Positions 41,016-48,062 of a DNA stretch of 58,991 nt are shown piece by piece. Source of the DNA: an uncultured Candidatus Melainabacteria bacterium. GTDB lineage: Bacteria > Cyanobacteriota > Vampirovibrionia > Gastranaerophilales > Gastranaerophilaceae. The DNA lies in the NCBI GenBank assembly GCA_934757155.1, contig CAKVLI010000010.1, forward strand, positions 1-58,991, given 5' to 3'. The notes under the pieces were generated by a model that did not search any database, was not told where the DNA came from, and was given only the letters and a program-made list of their open reading frames with translations. The position numbers and the translations under genes were made by a program. Each line of letters starts with the position of its first letter. The stretch's first letter is position 1.

Positions 41016-42183
41016 GTTCAATCAATACTTTCCGTAATTCATAATATGGCTTAACTCCGACCACTTCATCTCCGTTAATATACATAGTAGGAGTTGCATC
41101 AATATTCAAGTTTGCAGCATTGTCCAGTTCTTCAGACAATTCTTTTGAAATTTCTTCTGATTCAAAATCTCTGACAAATTCGTCTCTGTTGAAGCCCAGC
41201 TCGTCAGATAATTTTATTACATCTTCAAGCTTCTTTGGCTGGTTTTCGTACAAAAGAGAACTCATCTCCCAATAGTTTCCTTGTTTCCTAGCCGCAAGTG
41301 CAGCTTTTGACATAAAACATGCATTCGGATGCATTGTATAATTTATGTACGGGTTACAAACCTTATCAAACGGATAATTATGGTGAATCACCTTGATATT
41401 AGGGAATTCTTTGACTGCCTGATGAAGCATGATGTTGTGTATATAACATAGAGGACATACATAATCTGAATAAAGTTCAATAACTACATCTCCGTTTTCG
41501 TTCCCAAGAGTATTTCCCTTAACTCTATATGGATTAAATTTAATTTTTCTGTATTTAAGAATTGAATTCCTTTGTTTGATATGAGGAACAAAATTTAATG
41601 ATATTCCGCTGTAGCACAGAAATGCTGCAGTCAAAATAATTAAAGTTATACACGTCTTTGTATATTTCTTTGCACCGGCTATAAAATCAAAAAACGTTGT
41701 CTTAAAGCTTTCGATAATATTTTTGAATTTACCGTCCGTTGCAACCAGAGCTATTGCTAAATCTACAAAGTATGTTATAAAGCAAAGAATACAAAGTTTA
41801 TGAATTTTAAACAAACTCATACAAGCTAAAACAATTGCTACAATAAAAGATACAACCCCCAATGCACCAATATATGCATTCGGATTTTTGAAAACTTCTA
41901 AAAACTTTAGGAATTTAATATTTTTCAACTTATCCACAAGAGTTAAAAATAACACTATTAAATAAAAGAATAGTCCCCAATAAGCCAGCGGAATTCCTAA
42001 AAACTGAGAAAGTGTAGTACGAGCAGCACCGTCACAGTCAATAAAATCATTAATGGAGCAAAAACTTGAAAGTGCATATTTATCGAAATTTGCGACGTAA
42101 TAAATCATCGCAAGTTTCACTGACAAAGCAATTCCTGCAATTGCCAATATTTGTATCCACAGTGTCTTTTTATCTATTTTCAT
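40996..42183 (-). CDS. VKOR-thioredoxin fusion, disulfide-forming enzyme
   Basis: A 395-residue membrane protein that makes disulfide bonds in the periplasm. The VKOR domain has five membrane helices, a loop cysteine pair C42/C50 (FCSINDFIDC) with the conserved serine segment LSQFLGIPLAYWG, and the quinone-side pair C131-I-L-C134. A linker leads to a DsbA-type domain from about 225 with active site C243-P-L-C246 and the cis-proline in DATPTMYINGDEV. The fused form is typical of cyanobacteria and relatives. GGGAG precedes the ATG. It pairs with queH in an operon, with no functional link evident. Confidence 0.93.
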   Translation of the reverse strand: MKIDKKTLWIQILAIAGIALSVKLAMIYYVANFDKYALSSFCSINDFIDCDGAARTTLSQFLGIPLAYWGLFFYLIVLFLTLVDKLKNIKFLKFLEVFKNPNAYIGALGVVSFIVAIVLACMSLFKIHKLCILCFITYFVDLAIALVATDGKFKNIIESFKTTFFDFIAGAKKYTKTCITLIILTAAFLCYSGISLNFVPHIKQRNSILKYRKIKFNPYRVKGNTLGNENGDVVIELYSDYVCPLCYIHNIMLHQAVKEFPNIKVIHHNYPFDKVCNPYINYTMHPNACFMSKAALAARKQGNYWEMSSLLYENQPKKLEDVIKLSDELGFNRDEFVRDFESEEISKELSEELDNAANLNIDATPTMYINGDEVVGVKPYYELRKVLIEHGAKRK

Positions 42184-42358
42184 AAGCTTTCACTCCCTAG
42201 TCTACAGATTAATTATAATATATAACAATATTGTTTCAATAATATAAATACTAAGTCAGCTTTACCCACCTGAACTAGTCAAAAAGAGTCAAAAAAATAT
42301 AGGTTTGAGTTTGGGAAAAATTTTTATCATTTTCCCCAAACTCCTTGGAACGGTTTCA

Positions 42359-42394
42359 AGACAGGTCGTGTGCTATCCCGCGCACGACCTGTCT
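42359..42394. terminator. Strong hairpin, 12-bp stem
   Basis: AGACAGGTCGTG/CACGACCTGTCT around a 12-base loop; it lacks a clean T-run, so it may be an RNA structure or DNA cruciform rather than a terminator. Confidence 0.4.
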
Positions 42395-42408
42395 TTCACA
42401 CACCTTAG

Positions 42409-42459
42409 GTCGGATTGAAAAATCTCAAAAATTTGTCAATTTTTGGATTTTCTGCATCC
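42409..42459 (+). repeat. Long inverted repeat, left arm
   Basis: Matches the right arm (42614-42666, reversed) over about 45 bases with one single-base gap and a few end mismatches. Each arm is itself palindromic (CAAAAATT-N4-AATTTTTG). Confidence 0.85.
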
Positions 42460-42613
42460 TCCTTTGTTAAGATTTGTTACGAAAATCATACATTCTAATG
42501 ATTTTATTTAAAAAATATACTGCTAATATATATCTATACTCCTTAAAAAACGACGATACACATATCCCTAATCAACAGCTATGCACGATATTCGTTCATA
42601 GCTTTTTCTTTGA

Positions 42614-42666
42614 GGATATTGAAAAATCCAAAAATTGACAAATTTTTGAGATTTTTCAAATCCGAC
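42614..42666 (-). repeat. Long inverted repeat, right arm
   Basis: Reverse copy of the left arm; about 150 bases lie between them. The right end lies 85 bases before the gene at 42752. Confidence 0.85.
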
Positions 42667-42751
42667 TCCTTTTGTTAATATTTCGTAACAACACTTCTAA
42701 AACAGTCAATTTTTGAAGGCGTAATGTTTTAAATAATATGGGTGAAGTGTT

Positions 42752-43351
42752 ATGTACGTACAGAATAATTACAACAACATACCAATGACCGGCAAACCAA
42801 AAGGAACAAACTGCTGGAAGAATTTTAATAAACGCATCAAACAAAAAATGCTTGATGTGATACCTTCATCTACCCTTAAAGACACCAAAAAACGAGTTGA
42901 GAGATGGGAAAAAATTGACGGAATGATATCTCGTCCGGCTGAAAACAGACTGATTATGGGCGCTACCGCATTAGTAACACAACCCGCGATTGATTACTAC
43001 AATCACAAAGTTGACGAAGAAACAAGAAGAGTCTCCAGAAACAGAACCATTGCCAAAATTTTAGCAGGCACAGGGGTAGGCATATTAGTCAGGGGGACTT
43101 GTTATGGTATTATCTCCAAAATGACCAATTTGAATGGCAAGTCAAAATTTAGTAAAGCATTGATTCCTAAGCATTACATTGATAAGTTGGCAGCTGACCC
43201 CAAACTTTTGAAAAACTATAGGAATACATTCTCTATGGGAATAGCTCTTCTTGCAATGTGCGTAACGAACTTCGTTCTCGATGCACCAATTACTGTATAC
43301 TTAACGAATAAATTGAATGCAAAAAATGAAAAGGAGGTTAAAAATGGCTAA
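42752..43351 (+). CDS. Unknown membrane protein, first of a pair
   Basis: A 199-residue protein. A basic N-terminal part (MYVQNNYNNIPMTGKPKGTN) is followed by two or three hydrophobic segments near 70-80, 95-120 (AKILAGTGVGILVRGTCYGI) and 160-180 (GIALLAMCVTNFVLDAPITV). No motif of a known family is seen. A modest GGTGAAG site precedes the ATG. The next gene starts inside its end with a perfect AAGGAGG site, so the two are translated together. Confidence 0.65.
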   Translation: MYVQNNYNNIPMTGKPKGTNCWKNFNKRIKQKMLDVIPSSTLKDTKKRVERWEKIDGMISRPAENRLIMGATALVTQPAIDYYNHKVDEETRRVSRNRTIAKILAGTGVGILVRGTCYGIISKMTNLNGKSKFSKALIPKHYIDKLAADPKLLKNYRNTFSMGIALLAMCVTNFVLDAPITVYLTNKLNAKNEKEVKNG

Positions 43352-43943
43352 TCCTTTTCAAAGTGTTCTAAACTGGGTGTACAAAAAATTTAGCAAAGAT
43401 GCTGCTAAAATGTTAATATGGACAGGCGTTGCGGGTTGGACTTTATCCTCAATAGCACAAATTGGCGCGGTTCTATTCAACCCTAAAATTTCAGATGAAA
43501 AGAAAAGTTTCCTTGTTCCTCAAGAAATAGCAGATGCTGCTGTTAATATTGCCTCCTTCTTCCTAATCACTCAAGTAACAAAGAAAACAATTTCAAAATT
43601 ATTCTCTACCGGCAAATTAGCTCCACGAATGGTTCGTAATTATTTAAATGCGAGAAAAGATTTGTACGCAAAAAAAGTCGGTAAACTTAATTTTGATTTG
43701 GATGATGTTCTGCGTGAACGCCCGGCCTTTCCTAAAAAGGAATATTATGCATGCAAAAATTTCTACACAACAGTTGCTACAGTCGGCGCAGGGATTTTAT
43801 CCTCTAATATTGTGACCCCAATTTTGAGAAACAAGATGGCATCAAGTATGCAAAAATCTTACATAGAAATGAACAAACCGGAGCAACCAAAACAACAGAT
43901 TAATCCTCAACCAACATTCAAATCTTCAGGCATGAGAATTTAA
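43344..43943 (+). CDS. Unknown membrane protein, second of a pair
   Basis: A 199-residue protein. Two hydrophobic segments are evident (about 22-45, LIWTGVAGWTLSSIAQIGAV, and 145-160, TVATVGAGILSSNIVTPIL), with another weak one near 60-80. Basic stretches and a Pro/Gln-rich tail (EQPKQQINPQPTFKSSG) follow. I start it at the MANPFQS codon (43344), nine codons into the open frame, where AAGGAGG is well placed. It overlaps the preceding gene by eight bases. Both proteins seem to be one functional unit of unknown role. Confidence 0.65.
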   Translation: MANPFQSVLNWVYKKFSKDAAKMLIWTGVAGWTLSSIAQIGAVLFNPKISDEKKSFLVPQEIADAAVNIASFFLITQVTKKTISKLFSTGKLAPRMVRNYLNARKDLYAKKVGKLNFDLDDVLRERPAFPKKEYYACKNFYTTVATVGAGILSSNIVTPILRNKMASSMQKSYIEMNKPEQPKQQINPQPTFKSSGMRI

Positions 43944-43996
43944 TTGATAAAATTTTGAATTTAGGTTAAAATCCGAATAACAAAGGGGAGTATGTG

Positions 43997-45226
43997 ATGG
44001 ATTTTGATTACGGAATAATTGGGGGCGGACCTGCCGGTTACACAGCAGGAATGATGCTTGCAAAAACAGGAAAAAGTGTTGTTATTTTTGAAATGGATAA
44101 ATTAGGCGGTACCTGCCTTAACAGAGGATGCATTCCGACAAAATCAATGCTCCATTCCTCAGAACTTTATCGGGAAATTACTCAAAAATCCTCCGAAATA
44201 GGTTTGGATTTGGAGGTGAAAGACTTTGATTTCGCAAAAGTTGCCGAAAAACGAGATAAGACGGTTGAAAAAATAAGAAAATCGCTTGAACTGGCTGTTA
44301 AAAATTCCGGCGCGAAAGTTGTTTACGAGAAAGCAACAGTTAAAGATACACACACAATAATGGCAGGTGATGCTAAATATAGCGTATCAAAAATTATTGT
44401 TGCTGCGGGTTCAAAACCTCGCGAAGTGAAGGGACTGGCTTTTGACGGAAAATTTATCCTAAGTTCAGATGACGTTCTAAAAATTGACACTCTTCCAAAA
44501 TCAGTATTGATTGTGGGTTCTGGTGCAATCGGTATTGAATGGGCAAGAATTTTTTCAAACTTCGGAGTTGATGTAACTGTTGTGGAAATGGCAGAACATT
44601 TAATTCCGCTGGCTGATATTGATGTTTCAAAACGTATTGAGCGAATATTTAAACAGAGAAAAATCAAATTTTATCTGAATGATTGTGTGGAAATTATTGA
44701 TGAAGGTGTAGTAACTCTTCGTTCTGGAGTCGCATTAGAGCCTGATTTCATACTTTCTGCAGTTGGCAGAGTTCCAATAAATCCTTGTGAAGAAATAGCT
44801 GATGTTATTGGGGATTCCTGTGGAGAAATTCAGTTGGCGCATTATGCTATTCATCAAGCAAAAAAGCTTGCTTGCGGAATTGAGTACGATAAAAAACTTA
44901 TTCCTGCCGTAATATATGGTGAACCTGAAATCGCATGGGTAGGATTTAGAGAACAAGATTGCGGAGATGATTGTCACTCTGTAATGTTACCGATTACAGC
45001 GCTTGGAAAATCATGGTGTGATGATGCTACGGATGGTTTTATAAAACTCATTGTTCGGAATAACTTGGTTGTTGGCGCGCATATTGTGTCAAAAGAGGCT
45101 TCTGCGCTTATTCATGAAATATTGATTGCGATGCAAAACAATATTACTGTAGATGAACTCAAAAAGACTTGTTTTGCTCATCCTACGTATTCAGAGGGAA
45201 TTTTTGACTTGCTTATGAGTGTGTAG
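43997..45226 (+). CDS. Shortened dihydrolipoamide dehydrogenase-like flavoprotein
   Basis: A 409-residue flavin disulfide reductase; standard lipoamide dehydrogenases have about 460. The FAD loop is GIIGGGPAGYTAGM, the redox disulfide is GGTCLNRGCIPTKS, the NAD loop is VGSGAIGIEWARI and the C-terminal catalytic histidine segment is CFAHPTYSEG. The gap is near 260-285: after ILSAVGRVPIN the usual 'G-x-I-x-V-D...T-N-x-P-x-I-Y-A' strand and loop are absent, and the sequence goes to IGDSCGEIQLAH almost at once. So it may be a diverged, still working family member. No pyruvate dehydrogenase genes are adjacent. GGGGAG precedes the ATG. Confidence 0.8.
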   Translation: MDFDYGIIGGGPAGYTAGMMLAKTGKSVVIFEMDKLGGTCLNRGCIPTKSMLHSSELYREITQKSSEIGLDLEVKDFDFAKVAEKRDKTVEKIRKSLELAVKNSGAKVVYEKATVKDTHTIMAGDAKYSVSKIIVAAGSKPREVKGLAFDGKFILSSDDVLKIDTLPKSVLIVGSGAIGIEWARIFSNFGVDVTVVEMAEHLIPLADIDVSKRIERIFKQRKIKFYLNDCVEIIDEGVVTLRSGVALEPDFILSAVGRVPINPCEEIADVIGDSCGEIQLAHYAIHQAKKLACGIEYDKKLIPAVIYGEPEIAWVGFREQDCGDDCHSVMLPITALGKSWCDDATDGFIKLIVRNNLVVGAHIVSKEASALIHEILIAMQNNITVDELKKTCFAHPTYSEGIFDLLMSV

Positions 45227-45232
45227 GGTGTC

Positions 45233-45256
45233 AAGTTAATAAGTTAATAAGTTAAT
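45233..45256 (+). repeat. Tandem repeat (AAGTTAAT)3
   Basis: Three exact copies of an eight-base unit just after the dihydrolipoamide dehydrogenase-like gene. Confidence 0.85.
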
Positions 45257-45306
45257 AGGTGAATAAGGTGTTTTACGTGCGTAGCACACAGATTATTCGG
45301 GTGCGC

Positions 45307-45361
45307 AGAACACTACTATGACAATAAATCCTAACGGATTTAACTGTCATCTCCGTGTTCT
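45307..45361. other. Three-helix stem-loop
   Basis: Three nested pairings, AGAACAC/GTGTTCT, ATGACA/TGTCAT and AAATCC/GGATTT, separated by small internal loops, with a TAAC apical loop. It is in an intergenic region and no match to a known RNA was recognised. Confidence 0.5.
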
Positions 45362-45416
45362 ATGCTCTTACGGGCTAGTCTCGCTGTCGCTCGTCGTCGC
45401 CCTACCGAAAATCCGC

Positions 45417-45450
45417 AAAAAAAAAGCCTTTCTTAAAAGAAAGGTTTTTG
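45417..45450 (+). terminator. Terminator downstream of the flavoprotein gene
   Basis: CCTTTCTT/AAGAAAGG stem flanked by A9 and T5. Confidence 0.8.
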
Positions 45451-45640
45451 GAATCTTTGTTCATTAATTCCTCATGTGTAAAGGTTAGTGTGTAGGTTGT
45501 ATGAAAGGTTGTGTGTGTTATGTTTCGTGTTTATTTAATGCTTACATTTATATAAAGTATTTCTATTCTATAAAATTTCAATACAGAGTATATATTGTTA
45601 CAAAAATTAACAATACGCCTACAAACATATACAGATAAAT

Positions 45641-45955
45641 TTAGTACGTAAAATATTTATCAAAATCTACATCTTCAAAATTACACAAAAGATGAAATAT
45701 ATCGTCATCATCGTCGAGTCTTTGGAAGTTGTATTCATCAAATAGCCAGTATTTAGGGTTAATACCTCGCACACGTACTATGTTTTTTTCTTTTAAGATT
45801 TGGAGTTTTTTCTTGACTTCATCTACAGGAAGATTTACTAATTTTGCCAGCTCAACAGCTGTAATCCCTTGTGAATTACTGTATTTTTCAGGGGTAAGGA
45901 ACATTAGCTCCAAACCTACCATTTTTAGGTTTCTATCTTCCGCTTCTAAGCTCAT
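45641..45955 (-). CDS. Winged-helix DNA-binding protein
   Basis: A 104-residue protein. A helix-turn-helix of the type found in Rrf2/MarR-like regulators is seen at about residues 25-70 (GITAVELAKLVNLPVDEVKK followed by LQILKEKNIVRVRG, the wing). The C-terminal part is acidic and aromatic (LDDDDDIFHLLCNFEDVDFD). There is no ligand domain. The ATG at 45955 sits six bases after TATAAT with no ribosome-binding site; a GTG eight codons upstream is possible but would place the promoter inside the gene. It is probably a small transcription factor with unknown target. Confidence 0.65.
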   Translation of the reverse strand: MSLEAEDRNLKMVGLELMFLTPEKYSNSQGITAVELAKLVNLPVDEVKKKLQILKEKNIVRVRGINPKYWLFDEYNFQRLDDDDDIFHLLCNFEDVDFDKYFTY

Positions 45956-45961
45956 ATACTC

Positions 45962-45967
45962 ATTATA
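45962..45967 (-). promoter_or_regulatory. -10 box six bases before the winged-helix gene ATG
   Basis: TATAAT, GAGTAT, ATG. It is the same layout as at smpB and the HAD and PHP genes. Confidence 0.5.
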
Positions 45968-46055
45968 ACGTAATTTCACTAATTTTTATCATTTTTTTGA
46001 AGGAATATTTGATTAGTTAATCTTGTTGAAATATAATTTTATCAAGGGAATGGAG

Positions 46056-47219
46056 ATGAAAAGATTTATCCGAAACAGTAGCAGTGCAATAATTTGGTTG
46101 AGTTTAGCTCATCTGGTTTGTGATGTTTATGGCGGATTTTTAAACCCGATTATGCCGTTTATCGCGTCAAAACTCGGATTTTCAATGGCTTTGGCAACGG
46201 TTTTTATCGCAATTGCGCAAATAAGCTCTAATATGTTACAACCAATTTTCGGATTTTTCGCAGACAATATTCTTAAACGATTTTTCGTGTTTTGGGGGGT
46301 AATTCTTGCTGCAATCTTTATTCCGCTAACTCCGCTTGCACCTAATATTTATATACTGGTAGTTTTTATGATATTAGGCGGTTTGGGCGGAAGCTTTTTC
46401 CATCCTCAATCATTGGGCTTTGTTAACAGGTTTTCAGGAGAAGACTGCTCCGACAACATGGGATTGTTTGTAAGCCTCGGCTCGTTAGGCTTTGCTCTTG
46501 GACCTTTACTTGCGGCTTATATTGTGCAAATCGCCGGTATGGACAAGCTTTTTTACACATCTGTTTTCGGTATAATATTGGCACTTTTGATGTTCAAATT
46601 TGTCCCGAAATTATCTGCTTTGGACAAAAAACCAACTCACAAAGAGTTTTTCAAATCATTCCGAGAAATACTTTCTAACAGACAAATGAATTTCTTAATG
46701 CTTATAGCAATGATGAAATCTCTAATGACAAACAGCTCATGTATTCTATTACCTTTCTTGTGGAAAAACATGAATTACAAACCTTTTTACATAGGTTTTG
46801 CTCTGTTTTTATTTGTAGCTTTTGGCGCATTAGGCTCTTTTTTGAGTCCAAAGCTTGAAAAACATATTGGTTCAAAACCTGTCATTTACTTATCTATGTG
46901 GGGAACTCTCCCGCTAATGTTTGTATTTGCGTTTACCTACAAAACCTGTCCGATATTTTCACTTGCAACATTTGCTCTAATTGGGTTTGTAACTATGCTA
47001 GCTCAGCCGGTAGTTTTAGTTTGGGCGCAAAAGATATTGCCAGAATACAAAAGTATTGTTGCCGGATTTATGAACGGTTTTTGCTGGGGACTAGTTGCTC
47101 TTTGCATGTCTTTCCTTGGCGCAATCGCTCAAAAATACGGAATTATGAATGTATTACTTGTTCTTGCAACAGCACCTGCGATATCTTCATATTTCGTCAA
47201 ATATTTAAGAGAAAACTAA
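46056..47219 (+). CDS. MFS efflux transporter, Fsr-like
   Basis: A 387-residue membrane carrier with twelve hydrophobic helices. The start pattern WLSLAHLVCDVYGGFLNPIM and the loop between helices 2 and 3 (PIFGFFADNI) resemble fosmidomycin-resistance (Fsr) type major facilitators. The segment GGLGGSFFHPQSLGFVNRFS is also of that family. It probably exports a small toxic compound; the substrate is unknown. I start at 46056, where AAGGGA lies six bases upstream; two other starts precede it in the frame. It diverges from the winged-helix gene, which could regulate it. Confidence 0.85.
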   Translation: MKRFIRNSSSAIIWLSLAHLVCDVYGGFLNPIMPFIASKLGFSMALATVFIAIAQISSNMLQPIFGFFADNILKRFFVFWGVILAAIFIPLTPLAPNIYILVVFMILGGLGGSFFHPQSLGFVNRFSGEDCSDNMGLFVSLGSLGFALGPLLAAYIVQIAGMDKLFYTSVFGIILALLMFKFVPKLSALDKKPTHKEFFKSFREILSNRQMNFLMLIAMMKSLMTNSSCILLPFLWKNMNYKPFYIGFALFLFVAFGALGSFLSPKLEKHIGSKPVIYLSMWGTLPLMFVFAFTYKTCPIFSLATFALIGFVTMLAQPVVLVWAQKILPEYKSIVAGFMNGFCWGLVALCMSFLGAIAQKYGIMNVLLVLATAPAISSYFVKYLREN

Positions 47220-47325
47220 CTATTAAGATTTGTAAACAATTCGTCAAAACGTGAAATTCGCACTTTTATTTTGACTTTATTATAGTACGAGAGTAAGTAA
47301 AAGATAGATACGGAGAGTACGTAAG

Positions 47326-47553
47326 ATGGCGGAGAAATTTAGATATGCCGGTTTTTGCGAACCAAACCAACTAGATATGCCTGTTTTGAGAGTATTTGAA
47401 AACGAAAATTATGCAGTTATACGAGAATGTGGTTCCCTAGAAGCTCGTTCAGAATCTGCAATAGAATCAGCCATAAGCTTTCGACTGCAAACGAAAACAT
47501 TGCCTTTGGTTTTAAGAAAAAGACTTATGTACCAACGGATTGCTAATGGATAA
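47326..47553 (+). CDS. Small protein of unknown function
   Basis: A 75-residue protein. The first half is polar and mixed (MAEKFRYAGFCEPNQLDMPV), the second ends in a basic run (LPLVLRKRLMYQRIANG). A GGAGAG site lies before the ATG. No family was recognised; the size and clean start make it a plausible gene but chance is possible. Confidence 0.45.
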   Translation: MAEKFRYAGFCEPNQLDMPVLRVFENENYAVIRECGSLEARSESAIESAISFRLQTKTLPLVLRKRLMYQRIANG

Positions 47554-47637
47554 TTAGGCGACAATCTCCGATATATTTTACAAAATCTGAGAAATATTGT
47601 ATAATCGACATGTCCTATTAGATTATCGGAGGTTTTT

Positions 47638-48021
47638 ATGAAAGAAGAGTTTACAACTAATGCCAGACGTTGGTATGACAAAGATCCTGTTTTGTCTTCT
47701 GCAATGAAAACGCTTGAAGAATCTGATGATGAAACTCAGATTAAGATTGCACTTAACCTTATCAAGATTATTACTGAACACAATATTTCAAGTTCAGAAT
47801 ACGAATCTGTAGAAGATATCGTTTCTGCAACAGAGGATATCTTGGAGACGACTAAAAAAGGTCGTTGGTATGATTTGGATGCAACTCTAAGAACCGCTAT
47901 CAGCTTACTTCAAAATTGTCCGGAGTCTACAAGACGAGTAATCGCAAAAGAAATGGCGAAAAACGTTATTGATATTATCAAAAAAGAAGATGATGAAGAC
48001 GAAGAGGGGTCTTCAGAATAG
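47638..48021 (+). CDS. RWYD-repeat protein A
   Basis: A 127-residue helical protein with two copies of a module that begins R-W-Y-D-x-D: RRWYDKDPVLSSAMKTLEES (about 10-30) and GRWYDLDATLRTAISLLQNC (about 79-98). Each is followed by a helix with alanine and leucine. It ends in an acidic tail (EDDEDEEGSSE). The protein at 50851 has two copies of the same module. No known domain was recognised. It has a perfect GGAGG site and stops at a terminator shared with the helicase gene. Confidence 0.75.
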   Translation: MKEEFTTNARRWYDKDPVLSSAMKTLEESDDETQIKIALNLIKIITEHNISSSEYESVEDIVSATEDILETTKKGRWYDLDATLRTAISLLQNCPESTRRVIAKEMAKNVIDIIKKEDDEDEEGSSE

Positions 48022-48030
48022 GTATAATAA

Positions 48031-48062
48031 AAAAGAGCTTCCTTATTGGAGGCTCTTTTTTT
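48031..48062. terminator. Shared terminator of the RWYD gene and the helicase gene
   Basis: Stem AAGAGCTTCC with GGAGGCTCTT (one mismatch) and a five-base loop between A and T runs. Confidence 0.85.

Larger units (their letters stand above)
42184..42751. other. Gene-free, palindrome-rich region
   Basis: A 568-base stretch without coding signal, between two divergent genes. It contains, in order, a GAGTTTGGG/CCCAAACTC hairpin (42307-42343), a 12-bp perfect stem (AGACAGGTCGTG with its complement, 42359-42394), then two 51-53 base inverted repeats (42409-42459 and 42614-42666). Two TTGTTACGAAA motifs (42474, 42681) lie just outside the inner edge of one repeat and the outer edge of the other. 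Confidence 0.75.
45227..45640. other. Gene-free stretch with structure
   Basis: It contains an eight-base tandem repeat (AAGTTAAT)3 at 45233-45256, a three-helix hairpin at 45307-45361, a terminator at 45417-45450, and at 45538-45576 a sequence similar to 13658-13697 (shared ACATTTATATAAAGT). A TTGTTACAAAA motif lies at 45595-45605. No coding signal is seen. Confidence 0.65.

Noticed and set aside
42184..42751. Replication origin in the palindrome-rich gap
   Set aside because: No cluster of TTATCCACA-type DnaA boxes and no dnaA/dnaN nearby.
45227..45460. CRISPR-like array in the repeat-containing gap
   Set aside because: Only an eight-base tandem repeat and hairpins are present; no spaced direct repeats.
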